Positions 44,685 to 56,534 of a stretch of 64,000 bases of DNA are shown piece by piece. This DNA is from Chondrus crispus (lineage: Eukaryota > Rhodophyta > Florideophyceae > Gigartinales > Gigartinaceae): the NCBI RefSeq assembly GCF_000350225.1, contig NW_005179334.1:124001-188000 (forward strand). Reading direction: 5' to 3'. Under the pieces are notes generated by a model that was not told where the DNA came from, searched no databases, and saw only the letters and a program-made list of their open reading frames with translations. Every line of letters begins with the position of its first letter. The first letter of the stretch is position 1. Position numbers and translations under genes: made by a program.

Positions 44685-44995
44685 TCCTGAGACGAGCGGA
44701 GTGGCTTTTTTGAACTTGATGATCCTTCGTTTTACTCAGTGTGTTTTCTTAGGTATTTATCCTAGTTGGGCATCGTCACTTATCTGTCTGGTGAAGTGTC
44801 GTGACCCGTATTGTTCAACTTACTATCAGCTTAATGATATGCATACGGACACTACAGTAGGCCCTTACTAATTTAACCCGCTATTAACGCCTGAAATCAG
44901 TCTATGCATATTGATTGCGTAATCCTCTCCACTTGTACTGCATATACGTAGTGCCTTGTGCCTCTATGTGCCACAACATCAGGTAAGGTTCAATA
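44685..44995 (-). repeat. D 5' LTR
   Basis: 311 bp, paired with 29700-30011. It starts TATTGAACC on the minus strand, where the other copy has TGTTGAACC. Confidence 0.85.
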
Positions 44996-45000
44996 CGCTC

Positions 45001-46784
45001 ACCTTCTGTCTTGTTGCATACAATAATGCTCCTGCAAGAATTGACGTAATTGATGATGTGAATATATCATGTTGGAGAACTAGAACAGATGCCATGAGCT
45101 TCAGCTGTGTCAAGGCTCGATGGGATTCAAGAACAGCTCTGACATTTTGGGGTAGTGTGACACGTTGTTCGAGTATCATTATGTAATGTTTAGCATTGCT
45201 GTCTATTAGAGAATAGCCACTTAACAGCTGGCTATTACTTCCATGATACTGACTGTGTTCTTACTGTATGCTTCGATCTTTAGCTGACCTACGATAGATG
45301 ATATGGTCAGCAGTATATAAGAGGAGAAGTACAGAGCAGCGTGGTAAAGAAAAGAAAGCCTTGGAAGAAAACAAACTCTCAGAATGGGACCGCCTTCCCA
45401 ACCCTTCGGACCACAGTGCGACATCAAGTCGGCGACGTGCACGTTACAATTCACTTCAAGCTCCCGAATCAGCCTCCTTTCTCTGTGCTCACCTATCGCT
45501 TACCTCTCAATTCCCAAGTGCTGTTTAGTCATGTATGCTTAAACGTCATCTCGATGCACCAGCATACAATGACTCTATCATACCTGTACTGGGCTCGCAT
45601 TGCCATCGGGCAATGCATGTGCGTGGGGGTCATGTGGCTGATTGTAAGCACGGATACTTCAACGGGTACGCATTGCTGTATAGTGTATGTAACAGTGTAT
45701 GATAGAAGGCGCACTCGCCCGGACTGGCACGGGCGGGGCGACCTGACATAAGCGCGGCCTATCATACAGGGCGCCAGGGGGCGAGTTACAAAGAGCGCTG
45801 CGGGCTAGGGTAGAGCTCGCGGAGAACGCTCGCCGTCGAAGCGCGAAGGTGGCCGGAGGACCCCAGTGGGGACGGCAGGTGGCCACGGGCGACTCCCACC
45901 AATATCTGGGGGCTGGGCTTGGGCACCCCTCAGAGTTTTAATGATTATATTAGAATGTCAGTTAAGCGCCGGGGCCACCCCTTTTAAGGGGCGCCCCGGC
46001 GCCTCTCAGTAAGTGGGGGGCACAGACTCCCGAGTAAGATTACCGTCAAGTGTTGCAGATACGGTGAAGTACATCAGCATAACATCGTTAGGAACAGTCT
46101 CGCTAGGCATGCATTTAGAGCAGCCGGCCTCCGGTGCGAAAGCGAAGCCCCTTTTCTGATCTCCGGGACTTCTCACCGTCCTGTTGACCTGCTCGTGCAG
46201 CCCGCCCTACCACCGCCCGGGGCACTTCCTGACCACCCTACAGCCTACGATGTGACCGTCCGCAATCCATACACCACTGCGCTCCTCCTTCTCGCTCCTC
46301 GCTCTATCGCCGATGCCGCCGACGCAGCATACACTACAAACATTTGTGCACATGAGAGCACCATGCGCGCTGTAACTCACCTCGATTCCGCCGCCCCTCT
46401 ACCCCCTCTCAATTGACACTTCGTTCCGCTAGCTTTCGACACGTTAGGTGCCCGGAGCGTTACCACGACAGCTATTCTAGAATCTATGGCACACAAGATT
46501 GCCAATCGCAATGGTACTGCGTTCGGTGTAGCCCAGACCCGTCTGTCACAACGCATGAGTTATGCAATCTGGTCCGCTGTCGCCTCGGCGACTATCGCCC
46601 GTATGTCTTATCATACATCGGCCCTATACGCCACCACCCAAGTGTGATTCCTTGACTCCCGTTCGTATGATATCGTATCGGCTCCCCCTATCATTTGAAT
46701 AAAGTTACCCCCCTGGCAGATGCATTCGAAGTCAGCTTTCAAACTTGCTCTTGCATCTCAGATTGAGAAATCGAATGCACTCTC
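45001..46784. other. Spacer between D and C2; no recognised gene
   Basis: The first 10 bp (ACCTTCTGTC) match arm B just beyond its inner end, then homology stops. A TATATAA lies at 45314-45320, 20 bp before a 136-codon plus-strand frame (45341-45751) that resembles nothing known and is not called. A GC-rich hairpin lies at 45966-46002: arms GCGCCGGGGC and GCCCCGGCGC, with a second CCCCTT/AAGGGG stem inside. Confidence 0.5.
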
Positions 46785-46924
46785 TCTGTGAACAAGAAAC
46801 CGATGACTCCTCGTTTACTCGTCGTCGCTCGTTGGTTATAAGTCTGTTCCCTGCGGGACAGACTGTCCTGTGCGGTCTGAAACTACAACATGACTATTGG
46901 CGAATGTGATTGTGCGGTCTGACA
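46785..46924 (-). repeat. C2 3' LTR plus duplicated LTR head
   Basis: 46785-46882 matches the 5' LTR. The adjoining 46883-46924 adds a second copy of the LTR start: TGTCAGACCGCACA at 46911-46924 (minus), repeated as TTTCAGACCGCACA at 46869-46882. The sequence just upstream, CCCGGGGAC, is where a polypurine tract is expected. Confidence 0.8.
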
Positions 46925-48370
46925 GTCCCCGGGTTCAACAATAGGGGGTTTGGGTCGACGAGGCCGAGTTTATTGAGTAGGTTTCGTGTGCGTTGGGGTC
47001 CGAGGGGTTTTGTGAAGTAGTCGGCTACGTTGTCCTCGGATGGTATGTGTTGAATCTTGACCGTTACTCTTTGTATGTGGTTCTGTATGAGGTGGTGTTT
47101 GATGTCAATGAATTTTCGGCGTTTGGTTGGAGCCGAGTTTTGGGCGACGAGGATCGCAGCCTTGTTGTCTACGCAAATGGGCTCGGTTGGGTTTCCGGCG
47201 TGTGCGCATCGACAAGGACGCGGCGAAGCCAATGTGCTTGTTGTGTTGCGGCCGTCGCTGCCAAGTATTCGGCTTCATACATGGAGTCGGCGACTACAGA
47301 TTGCCGTGCCGAAGTCCAGCTTATGGGGGCGTCGTGGAACATGTGTACAACTCCTGTTCTAGAGCGGCGTGCGTGGTCAATAGCGAAGTCTGAGTCGCTG
47401 TATGTGCGGAGACTGGGACTGGCGTTCGGTGTGCTGGCTTTGAACAGGATGCCGTGGTGTTCTGTACCGCTTAGGTAACGCAGGAGCCAGTGGAGGTGGT
47501 TTTTGTGCGTGTGCGCCGGTTTGTGCATGACGGATGCGAGCATGCTGACAGCGGGGTGTATATCGGGTCTTGTTCTGTCTGTTAAGTAGCGGAGATCGCC
47601 GATTGTCTGTCTAAAGAGGAATGATTGCTGTGGGTCCAGGAGTGGATCCTCTTTTGTGTATGTGAAAGCCGTTTTGGGTGGTAGCAGTGTGCGCTTTGCG
47701 TTGGAGGAGAGCATGCCCGTTTTGGTGAGTATAGTTCCGGCAACGTTTGGTTGGGATATGTGTATGGCGCCGTTTTCGAGGCGATGTACGTGCCATTTGA
47801 GGTACTTTTCTGGAAAGCCAAGGCGTTTGATTTTGTACTTGGCCGTGAGGACGGCGTGGATCTCGTCTTGCAGCATTTGGGAGGATGCTGCTGAGAGGAA
47901 ATCATCCATGTTAATGGCTACGAGGATGAGACGTTGTTCGGATTTTTTGTAGAAGAGGCAGGGGTCTGCCTGAGTAGGTTGATATCCGTGTGAGTTCAGA
48001 TGGTTGGACAGGCCGTTGTGATAAATTCGTGCTGCCTGCGGTGTGCCATATATAATGCGCATGAGGAGTCCCGCTTTGCCTGGATGTTTGAGAGTTCCGT
48101 CAAAGCGGGGGTGTTGCTTGATATACACTGGTTTTGTCTGGGGGAATTTCGTGGAGGTATGCTGAGCTGATGTCCATGTGCTCGAGGGACCAGTTGTGTG
48201 GTGCGGCGATGGCGAGAAGTAGGCGTACTGTGGTCTTGTGTGCCATATAGGTCGTTACTTGCCCTGGATCGTAGTGTGTGCCTGGGGTCATGCGGTCTCC
48301 TCTGGCTGCGCATCGCGCTTTTCGTGCGGTGACGGTGCCGGTGTGGTCTCAAATGTATCGAAAAGTCATT
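46925..48370 (-). pseudogene. C2 reverse transcriptase and RNase H
   Basis: RT starts in one frame (TTVRLLLAIA, EHMDISSAYLHEIP) and shifts near 48.1 kb to the main frame 48128-47169. The catalytic box there is NMDD (LVAINMDDFLSA) instead of YVDD. RNase H has YSDSDFAIDHARRSRTG and SMYEAEYLAATAA. A further frame change near 47.2 kb leads to the C-terminus with VDNKAAILVAQN, RRKFIDIKHH and NVADYFTKPLG, ending at the 3' LTR. Confidence 0.85.
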
Positions 48371-50220
48371 GTGAGGGGTATCAACTTTGTATGCTTTTGG
48401 AGTTGTGTGTCTGCTAGCCATTTGATGGTTTCGGTGTTGTCTAATTTATCCAGTTCTGCGTCGTGTGCTTGTGCCCATTGGGCCGCGTCTGGGTAAGTTC
48501 TTGCTTTCTGTCTGGGTCGTGGGTCGGGTGTGGTGAGGGGGATTGGTGCAGCTGGTGAGGTGCAGAGGACTGCTGTATTGCTGACCGCGGGGTCGTGTGC
48601 TTTTGTGTAAAGATGAAAGTCCTGCGTGCGAGTGATGTGGTACTTGTGAGTGTGCGTGTCTTGCACTGTTATCGATTGGGGGCTGTTGGAGTACATGTAT
48701 CGTACTGTACGGCTGCGTGTGTCAAGTTTCTTTTTGGTACCGTAGATGGGGATCGTTCCCAGTTGTCCGAAGATTAAAAGTTTTTTGGGTTGCGCTTGTC
48801 GTGTGTGCCACAGGGAGTGGGGGGCTTGTCCGGTTGTGCGGTGGGGGATGATGTTATATTTGTACGCTGCGTGGCGTACTGCGTCTTCCCAGTACGCGTT
48901 GGGGAGGTTGGCGTGATGGAGGTTGGCTCTGGCGGCGTTCATGGGAGTTTGATTAATTCTCTCTGCGATAGAATTTTCCTGGGGTTGGTGCGGTGTGTTA
49001 CTGTCGTACTTGATGACTAAGGAGGCGTACGTCTGCAACGCGTGGTTGGACTTGAATTCGCGTGCGTTATCACTGCGGTAGAAACGCAGGAGGCGGTTGC
49101 GTTGTTTCATTAGGGCAAAACATTGTGGCATGATGGTGCTGACTTCGCTTCTCGTTCTGATAAAATAAAGCATGGCGTACCGGGATGCCGCGTCAATGTA
49201 CGTGACAAAGTGGTGATTGCCGTGGTTGGGTCGAGGGTGGATGGGGCTGCATGTATCGGAGCTTAGGTATTCTCCTGTAATGTAGTGATGTTGAGTGGGG
49301 GCATGGCGTGCCGGTCGCTGCTTTGCGTGCGCGCATGCGGAGCATGACAGTGGGCTGCGTGTTGAGGCGAGGGATGCTGGAACGCCGTGTATCGTTCTCG
49401 ATTTGGCGATGGTTTGGATTGTATGTAGGGGTGCGTGGTTCAGTCGCAGGTGCCAATGGTGTAAGATTTGGTCCGTGGCCTTACAGGGGATCGGTGAGAT
49501 GTGTGGTGCTGGAGTTGAGCGTATGGATAAAGGTGTCTTTGATGTCCGTTGTGTGGTAATGGGGGGTAATGCTCTACTTGTGGTGAGGGGTGGTGTGGTG
49601 TGGGTTGGGTTGGCTGGGGTTGGATGGCAGGGGGTGGGCTGTGGCGTGTGTGGTTTCGGATTGCGTCGCAGTGCGGGGATCGTGCCAGCTCCTCTGGCTT
49701 GGAGGTGCGGGATTGTCGTCCATGCATACGCCTTGATGGTGCGGTTCCATGGGGCTGTGTCGATGATTTTGCCTCGGGAGTGCTTGTCGAAGAGGTACGC
49801 GGCGCTTGGCGTGAAGAAGATGTTGCCGTGTGTTTGTGCTATGGATCGGACGGATAGGAGGTTGCTTGTGATGTCCGGGGATACCACGGCTGGAACCTTG
49901 AGAGTGTGTCCCTTGTTCGTCTTGATCGTCGTCTGCCCGGCGTGAGTGCATTGCACGATCTGGTTAGTGGCTGTTTTTGTGTTGTGGTGGATCGGCCGTG
50001 GGTGGCGTACGGTAGAGAGGTTTGCGATATGAGAGGGATGTGCGCCCGAATTGAGGATGTACGTACAGTTGTTGTCGAGGTGGGCTTCGCTTGTCGTGTC
50101 ATCCATGGCCGTTTCGTTGTCGGTGGTGTAGTCAAAGTGACTGTGAGCGGCATGTGGTGTGTGGTCTGGCTTTGATCGTGACGGTTGGCGTGGACGGTGA
50201 CGGGGTTGTGCGGGGTGGTT
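48349..50220 (-). pseudogene. C2 protease and integrase
   Basis: Protease: the active site reads ILNSGAHPSHI, with Asn (AAT at 50050-50052) where C3 has the catalytic Asp, so this protease should be inactive. Integrase: finger HWHLRLNH...CSACAHAK, core Asp in SSDTCSP, Asp in RSDNAREFK and Glu in IAERINQT, all present. The frame runs on to the IN-RT linker (YPDAAQWAQAHDAELDKL) without a stop. The His/Thr/Pro-rich composition follows the AC-rich coding strand. Confidence 0.87.
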
Positions 50221-50979
50221 GTTTTCGATGTCCGTGTGTCTGCGGCGGGAGACGCCGAGGGACATGTGGAAGCGGCATGGATTTTTTGGGGCGGGGAGGT
50301 ACCAGCGTGGGGTGCGGTTGCGCCATTGTGGGGCCGGTGCTGAATTTCTGATTGAACTGGCCCTCCTGCGTCGCCGTGCATGTGACACAGTCGAAGTTGC
50401 GTCCGTTGCTTGTACATGGGCAAACGGTTGAATTTGTGTACGAAGTCTTTTGTGTCCTTAGGATCTAGAGCTATGAGATGACTGCCGATGATAGCGGTGG
50501 AAGGGTTGAAGCGCAGCCCGTCGATGAGGAATTCGACGGTGGTTTTGGGGTCTGATATCTCTGGGCACCGTGCGGCGATCATTCTCGTTCGGATTTCTTC
50601 GTGGGCAGAGATGTAGTGCTCCAAAGTCATGTCAGGGAGGTAATGTGCTTGTTCAGCGAGCTGCTTCAGATATTTGTGGTCTGAGGCGTTGGTGGTGTCC
50701 AGGTGGGAAGTGATAGCCTGAATTAAATCGTAAGGAGTTGGATCGCTAGTGGGGGTGAGGATGAGGTTGGCGATCTGGGGGGGATTGACGTCATTAACTT
50801 GCCGAGTAGGTAGCTTTTGTACCTTTGAAATTTTGCAAGGTAGGTGTCGTCTTGTGGGGGTTGAGGTTGCCCGTTATGTGGTCGATAGCGTTGATAGTGT
50901 GTGTTGCCGCTCGTGTAGCGATGATCCAAGGTCCGTAATTCGTGGGATCTAGGCGTGGAATGTCAGGTCGTTTGTCCAT
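49839..50979 (-). pseudogene. C2 gag
   Basis: The ATG at 50979 gives MDKRPDIPRLDPTNYGPWII, a copia gag N-terminus (the TNYxxW motif). A frame change near 50.75 kb leads to MTLEHYISAHEEIRTRMIAA and TVEFLIDGLRFNP, the UBN2-like core (ATG at 50630). A His/Thr-rich tail overlaps the protease frame. No clear zinc knuckle. An ATG in the PBS opens only an 8-codon frame, MGTFRYLA. Confidence 0.8.
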
Positions 50980-51326
50980 GTTTAATATGTCTTGGTTTGT
51001 GTTGATGTCTTGCCTTTGCGTTGCGGCGTTTGTCTTTTCGTACGTTATGTGATGTGTTGTGTCGTTTGTCTTGTGAATTGTCGTGAGGGGTGTCGTATTG
51101 GTTGTCGGTGTGGGATTTGCTGCACCGTTTGTCTGGTGATTTGTCGTGAGGTTTGTCGTGTTGGTTGTCGGTGTTGGATGAGATTGTGGGGGTATGTATG
51201 TAAGAGGGGGAGTGGGATTTAGCCTGGGGCTCCTCCGCAGAGAGGGAGATCGGTTTGTTCGTGTCGTTGTGGGTTGTGTTTCTGATTTCAGATGAGGGGA
51301 AGGTGGAGTTATGCAAGGTAGCGGAA

Positions 51327-51339
51327 GGTGCCCATAACC
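51327..51339 (-). promoter_or_regulatory. C2 primer-binding site, half-tRNA-iMet type
   Basis: Minus-strand GGTTATGGGCACC immediately follows the 5' LTR terminal CA. It is complementary to the initiator tRNA-Met anticodon loop region. Confidence 0.72.
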
Positions 51340-51437
51340 TGTGTGAACAAGAAACCGATGACTCCTCGTTTACTCGTCGTCGCTCGTTGGTTATAAGTCT
51401 GTTCCCTGCGGGACAGACTGTCCTGTGCGGTCTGACA
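51340..51437 (-). repeat. C2 5' LTR
   Basis: 98 bp, minus-strand TGTCAGACC...TTCACACA, flanked by CTCTC. It lacks the extra 42-bp head seen at the 3' end. Confidence 0.88.
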
Positions 51438-52338
51438 CTCTCCTTCGAATTCATGTCGTCCTTTCTCTGCAAATAATGTGGCATATATTCTCAAATCCCC
51501 TGTTCTGTGTTCTTCCATGAACCCTTAGCAGTGTACTTAGGCTGAATTCTCTCGCGCCGCTTTATTGCGGTAGGGCCTACGCACAGCCCTATCTCAGCAT
51601 GTGATAAAAGCAAAACCATGGCGCCAGCCTACGCGCTGTGGCCCTCAAGTCCCAGCCTGCAAACTGTACTCCACTGCCCCTCTAATTAAATAATACCAGG
51701 CAAGTATTTAGTTGAAAATGTTCAAATGCAAAGAAGAGCTTGTGACCATAGCAGGGGCGCGGTAATCTCGATGCCGAGACACCATAAATAGTGGATAGGT
51801 GACTACTAGGCAAGATGAGAGCGAGGGGAGAGAGAGCAAGGAAAGGACCGATTAGCAGGCAAAGAAGAAATGAATTTCTTCTAGGGAACAACGACAGTTC
51901 ACGGGCCCTCGTGCTCTCCCACTTCGTCCGTAGTAGCAGAACCCGATTAACCGTGTCCTACTCCACACACCCTCATACATATCATATCATGACGGGACCG
52001 GTACAATTCACAACAGTACAGTTGGTCGCATGCTTCTCTGCCTGGGAAGTATTCCCGACCGACTCGGCTCCGCCACAAGAGAATCTTGACGTGTAGACGT
52101 TCATGCACGTAGTTGGCTTGTGATCTCTGCACAAGTCACGCAGGAATCGCAGAGTGTCTCAAAGGTGCCGCACGGCCCAGTGCGAGTGTCCGGCCCCGTC
52201 CATGACCGGCGTGTTATTCTCGGCCGAATAACAGTGGTTCTCATGAACTGAAGGTGATGAAGTTATCTTGTTCTTTAGTCTCGAGAGCTACAGTACGACC
52301 TTATATAGAAGTAGAGTGAATAGAGAGAGACAGAAGGC
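51438..52338. other. Spacer between C2 and arm B; no gene seen
   Basis: Only short, unconvincing open frames. 52329-52338 (GACAGAAGGC) continues the arm homology with the right flank of D at 45001-45010 and then diverges. Confidence 0.5.
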
Positions 52339-52720
52339 GAGCGCTACACATCTAGCAAACTAAAACGTATACGGTGCTGATGAATTACAGTCCTAAATAT
52401 GCGCCATTGTCACCAGCATCATAATCCAGGCAGACTTCCTTCAGGACGTCCGCTGCAGTCGTTCCATAACGAAGGACGACAACTAGTTGACTGACACATT
52501 ACATTTCAACACGGCGTGTGGTATTTTTCAAATACGCACGACCAAGGAACAATGTGCCAGCAGCGTTTTCAAACAGAGGCGAAAGGTGTCGTTTACTGAA
52601 ATCTCAAGTACGGGAGCAACTCCGCCCATCTCTACTCATCGTTCACTACAAGTTGCAGACACTATTTCACGCTCATCACGAGGTAAGGGAAACGGTACTC
52701 GATACCTTTACTCACTCCTC

Positions 52721-53557
52721 TTAGACAGTGAACTCGAGCTCAAGAACCTGCCTGCCGTCCACGTTCGAGCGGCCCAACCTGCGTTCAACCCTGACTCCGT
52801 TGATCACAATGTTGACTACCCACCTTGTGCGGTTATTGAAGCAGTTGTTGAAATGGAACAGCTTGACAGTGTACTTCCCTGGAACCATGTTCGTGAACGA
52901 CACAGCTTCCTTGCCGGCCGGCAAGTTGCCGCACTGGTACACCAAGTTGTCATTGATACGTCCTCCCTGGGAGCCCGGCGGCCCATCAACGGAAAGGTCG
53001 AAATCATCGGACGAATCCCACGCCACGTCCACCACGATCGGCCGCACAACCGTCTGGAATGAGACGCAGTCCCTGGCGTCGGACGTCGCGATCGTGCGGA
53101 ACACGGACCCATCGGTGTTCTGAATGTTGTAGTTGCGGATCGGAAGACGGATGCAGAGGTCGTCGAGGAAGTCCTCCTGGTTACCCACAGGGCTACGGCG
53201 GGAGACACCCCTGAGTTCGCGCTGGAACGTGAGAGGGGAAAGACGGAAGTAGTTTGGCGGGAACGGGTGGCTCAGTCCGTTTGGCCTGTACCTGTTGATG
53301 GGGGTGGTGCGTGAGCCCGATTCAACGAGGGCAACGCCAGTTTTGCGGATGCTGCCGAGCGTCCGGCCGCCCGGGAAGTTACGGCAGACGGATGCTGAGC
53401 GCGTGTAGTCAGCCCCGCGGAGAAGGACGCGCGTGCCCGTCGGACGCAAGGAGCCGTCGGTGCGGCAGAGGCGGAACCGGCAGGAGCGGCCGCATTGGGC
53501 GTCCGCTGTGAAGGCGATGACGGACAGGAGAAGGACGAAGAGGAATGAGGCGTTCAT
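52721..53557 (-). CDS. Secreted Cys-containing protein, arm B copy
   Basis: The predicted protein is the same 278 residues as the arm A copy: signal peptide 1-20, Cys-rich start, C-terminal beta-sandwich-like domain. The start at 53557 was chosen as in arm A, with TATAAAG (complement) at 53643-53649. The two genes converge, pointing at each other across the spacer. With no coding difference, the duplication is recent or kept uniform by gene conversion; which one cannot be told from the sequence alone. Confidence 0.75.
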   Translation of the reverse strand: MNASFLFVLLLSVIAFTADAQCGRSCRFRLCRTDGSLRPTGTRVLLRGADYTRSASVCRNFPGGRTLGSIRKTGVALVESGSRTTPINRYRPNGLSHPFPPNYFRLSPLTFQRELRGVSRRSPVGNQEDFLDDLCIRLPIRNYNIQNTDGSVFRTIATSDARDCVSFQTVVRPIVVDVAWDSSDDFDLSVDGPPGSQGGRINDNLVYQCGNLPAGKEAVSFTNMVPGKYTVKLFHFNNCFNNRTRWVVNIVINGVRVERRLGRSNVDGRQVLELEFTV

Positions 53558-56534
53558 GGTTGATGTGTGGCGAGGGCAGTACCGAGGTGAATGCTGGTGA
53601 GGTTGTGGGGATGAGAGGTGCTTTGCCCTGGGTTGGGCACTCCCTTTATACTCATGAATGTGTCCGCGATTTGGTCCATGGACGGGCTTTCGATCGAAAA
53701 GACCATGCCCTCCCCGAATATAGGGCACTTACCATGCCTTTGAGACGGGAGTAATTCGTAGGGAAAGGAGGACTTCAGAAACTTGAACTCTTGTTGCGCT
53801 ATTGGCCTTTCCGTTCACCCCCATGATCACAGAATAGCAAAAAAGCTATGCCAGAGATGTGCATGGGCGTTTGACTTCTACTTGGCGGCCTCGTCATGAA
53901 TCCTACATGTCGCTAGCAGATCGCGGTTTTTTGCACTTTAACGAATTAGGGGAAGATGAAGTTTGACGGAGGATTAGATGAGATGTGGAGAAACCCGAAA
54001 ACCCGAGACAAGGAAGAATTCTCGATAATAAATGCGGCGACGAGCACAAGACAGCAAGAATGACAGGGCACTGCTTACGGTAGAATAGAAAGATTCCCTC
54101 CTGCGCTGGAAGGCTGCAAAGTGACGCAGTTCATTGTAGTCACGCAGCAAGATGGGCTGTCAGCATGCCAGACCTTGACACCGAAGAGATCCGCATTAGT
54201 TTCTCTTCAGAACTTCCGAGGGCGGGCGGGCGGGCGGGGAGGGGGGGGGGGGGCGAGCAATGGAAGCATGCGGGTAAGACACACGTCGAACGTCGAGAGT
54301 GTTCCGGAAAGGTTCTGTAAAAGCTTGCATGCGTGGGTATAGGAGAGCGTGGGGGCTACACTTTTTCGTATGAGCGAATTCCGGAGCAGGACAGCTGTCC
54401 AAATGATGCGAGGGTTCATTGCAGCTCATAGGGCAGATAGACGGAACAAATAGATGCCTTGATGTCATCAAGTCGTGCACACTATGGTTGTTGCTCTGTC
54501 GACTACCGTGGTGATGAGATGTTGACATCTCATCACCACGGTACTGTACCGCCACTGACATCAGTGGCGGTGAAAAGAAAAAACTCTATCATAAAGTTTT
54601 GCATCGCAAGCAAGATTAAGTACACTGTACTGTACTACGAAACAATCTATTTCCAAAAGCTGAGACATCCGTCGTTGTTGGCACGGCCACCGAAGTCATT
54701 CTACATTTGCAACTTGTCGCAATCACATGTCATGCGTCAACCCGGTCTCGGAGCAACAGTGAGGCGCAGGTCTGGAATATCTAGAAATTCGTCTGTGGCC
54801 CCATACTAATGGCCCTGGATGCTACGGTTGTGAGACTGGGCATTGTCACGAGTCGAAGAACGGCTCGCAAAAAAATAGCGATTTCTGCGCGTCATGACAG
54901 ATCGCACATCTGTCACCTCCTTATACCACATGCACAGTAGTGCAGTATAAATAGGATCAGAATAGTACGACGACGTATAAAGGACTCATGTGTCTCCCGT
55001 TCCAACGCGTCATACTCCTGGTTGAGGTGCACTCCTGGGACACGTTGGCTGCCACGTATCACTGTCTTTATTTGATTATTTCTGAGCAATATTTTTCTAC
55101 CTTGAAAATGGAGACATGTAGTTACACCTGATCAGAAATTCCCAAGAGTGCTCCGATCGGAGCTTTATGGATAGCAACTTGACCTGCAGTTGCGGCAGGC
55201 AATTACGGAGAGCTTCAGGAATAAATTGCTCTGGTGACGTATATCCGTGGCCCACGAATATGGTTTTCATCGCGATTTCGTGGGCATTCCACTAGAAAAA
55301 CTAGCACTGTACACAGCAGTCTTTAAACAAGATCTGCTCAAGCTCTCGTAATTTCGCATAAGAAAATTCCTGCTAACCGCTTGCTATATGCCCCTACACG
55401 TTTCGAGATGGTGGCACTCAGCAGCGCGGGTAAACGCTGCCACCTGGAATTGCAAATCAGTCACGCAATTTTCTCGCGATGCTAGTGTCTATCCGACCAA
55501 GCGTTATCTTACCATAAGAATCTGCGAATTTTATTTCTTTTCAACTTTGATGGCGACGGTTTCTATTTTTCTTTGGAAGAATGACTCGTTTTAAATTTTT
55601 TCTAACGTTAGAACCGAATAGAAAGCCCTCAGGTAAATGTTTCCATGTTACTGTTATAAAATTATCTTAAAGAAAATGCATACTGTAAGCCGACTTTTTC
55701 TTTTGAACACCTTTATAGGCATCAACGAGTTGGTTTTTGCGAAAATCGACAACCAAGTGCTTCGCCTGTAGCCAGGGACTTTTGGTTTCAAAAAACGGAA
55801 GTGAAATTGCGAGTTGCGTTGTCTAGAAAAATAAAATAACTTTTGTCCTCATATGAGAACTGACGGTCCAATAGACACTAGTGAACCGTAAGTCTATACT
55901 ACAATATCTTCAGGACCTTGAGGTTCATTCATGTAATGATAGCGCCTTGCCTTCATGGAGCTATACTTAGAGTTGGGTACTACGGGACTTGCTTGAATTG
56001 TTCTACTGTAGGGTTCAGGGTTTGAACGGTCATGGAGACAACTTGTTGAGTTGTCTTTTGCTTTGGTGTGACTAGTTCGAGTCCTAAATCTTCTTCATCG
56101 AGTGCTTCTGAATCATTTATGGAGAAACTGAGGCAGACACGGGTGAGAATATATACATGAAAAGTCGGTGGACTTCCTAACATCTGAACTACAAAAATTT
56201 AAAAAAGGATGGCGCTGCGGTTTTCCAGATGAGCCCTGCCTTAAAGAAGGGACCAATTAGCTTGTTGATGGTTCTGGTGTGACGCGCAAGGTGTTGAACT
56301 GAAAAAGGCGTAGAGACGCGTCAAGCGAAAGTTGGTTCAGTTGCTGATTTGGAATCAGTAATGAGATCATTGAGGTGGTCTGCCATAGCCCCGACGGGGT
56401 TCATCATGGGACCGGCATGCCGCCTTGATGTGGTCCGGGATGCGTAGAGAATAGTTGGACAGGAGAGACGGCTCTTTCAAGACTGTGGTGAAGGGCACGA
56501 TGGCCGAGTTTACTGAGGCTGAGGGTCTGCGCAC
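53558..56534. other. Arm B non-coding part
   Basis: Mirror of the arm A non-coding part: TATA box at 53643-53649, G-rich tract around 54220-54255, paired hairpins at 54504-54571. No gene supported. Confidence 0.6.

Larger units (their letters stand above)
29700..44995 (-). mobile_element. D: Ty1/copia element, split by nested elements E and F
   Basis: LTRs at 29700-30011 and 44685-44995 (about 97% identical) flank a copia gag-PR-IN-RT-RH gene order on the minus strand. CGCTC is duplicated at 29695-29699 and 44996-45000. Removing E (31675-37412 plus TSD) and F (38037-42807 plus TSD) restores a continuous element of about 4.8 kb: the D integrase is cut by F and the integrase-RT linker by E. 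The primer-binding site reads TGGTAGCATCGCG on the minus strand (plus 44671-44683), 1 nt from the LTR. This is the tRNA-3'-end type, unlike E, F, C2 and C3. Confidence 0.88.
46785..51437 (-). mobile_element. C2: Ty1/copia element with very short LTRs
   Basis: 98-bp LTRs at 46785-46882 and 51340-51437, flanked by CTCTC at 46780-46784 and 51438-51442. The half-tRNA-iMet-type PBS GGTTATGGGCACC directly follows the 5' LTR. Gag, protease, integrase, RT and RNase H occur in copia order on the minus strand. The 3' LTR is preceded by an extra 42-bp copy of the LTR start. The coding strand is strikingly rich in A and C. C3 is a relative in the opposite orientation (for example ILNSGAHPSH against ILDSGAHPSH). 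Confidence 0.9.
52339..56534 (-). repeat. Arm B of the ~4.2-kb inverted repeat
   Basis: Reverse complement of 25507-29699, near-identical apart from scattered substitutions and a few short indels. It carries no transposon insertion, so it preserves the empty sites for D (GAGCG at 52339-52343) and for T1/P1 (TACTAA at 56535-56540). Confidence 0.95.

Noticed and set aside
44689..44994. The 310-bp repeat shared with 29.7 kb as an independent miniature element.
   Set aside because: Position, primer-binding site, gene order and CGCTC duplications show they are the LTRs of D.
45341..45751. 136-codon frame 20 bp after a TATATAA.
   Set aside because: No recognisable motif, too close to the TATA box for a normal leader, and no second copy for comparison.
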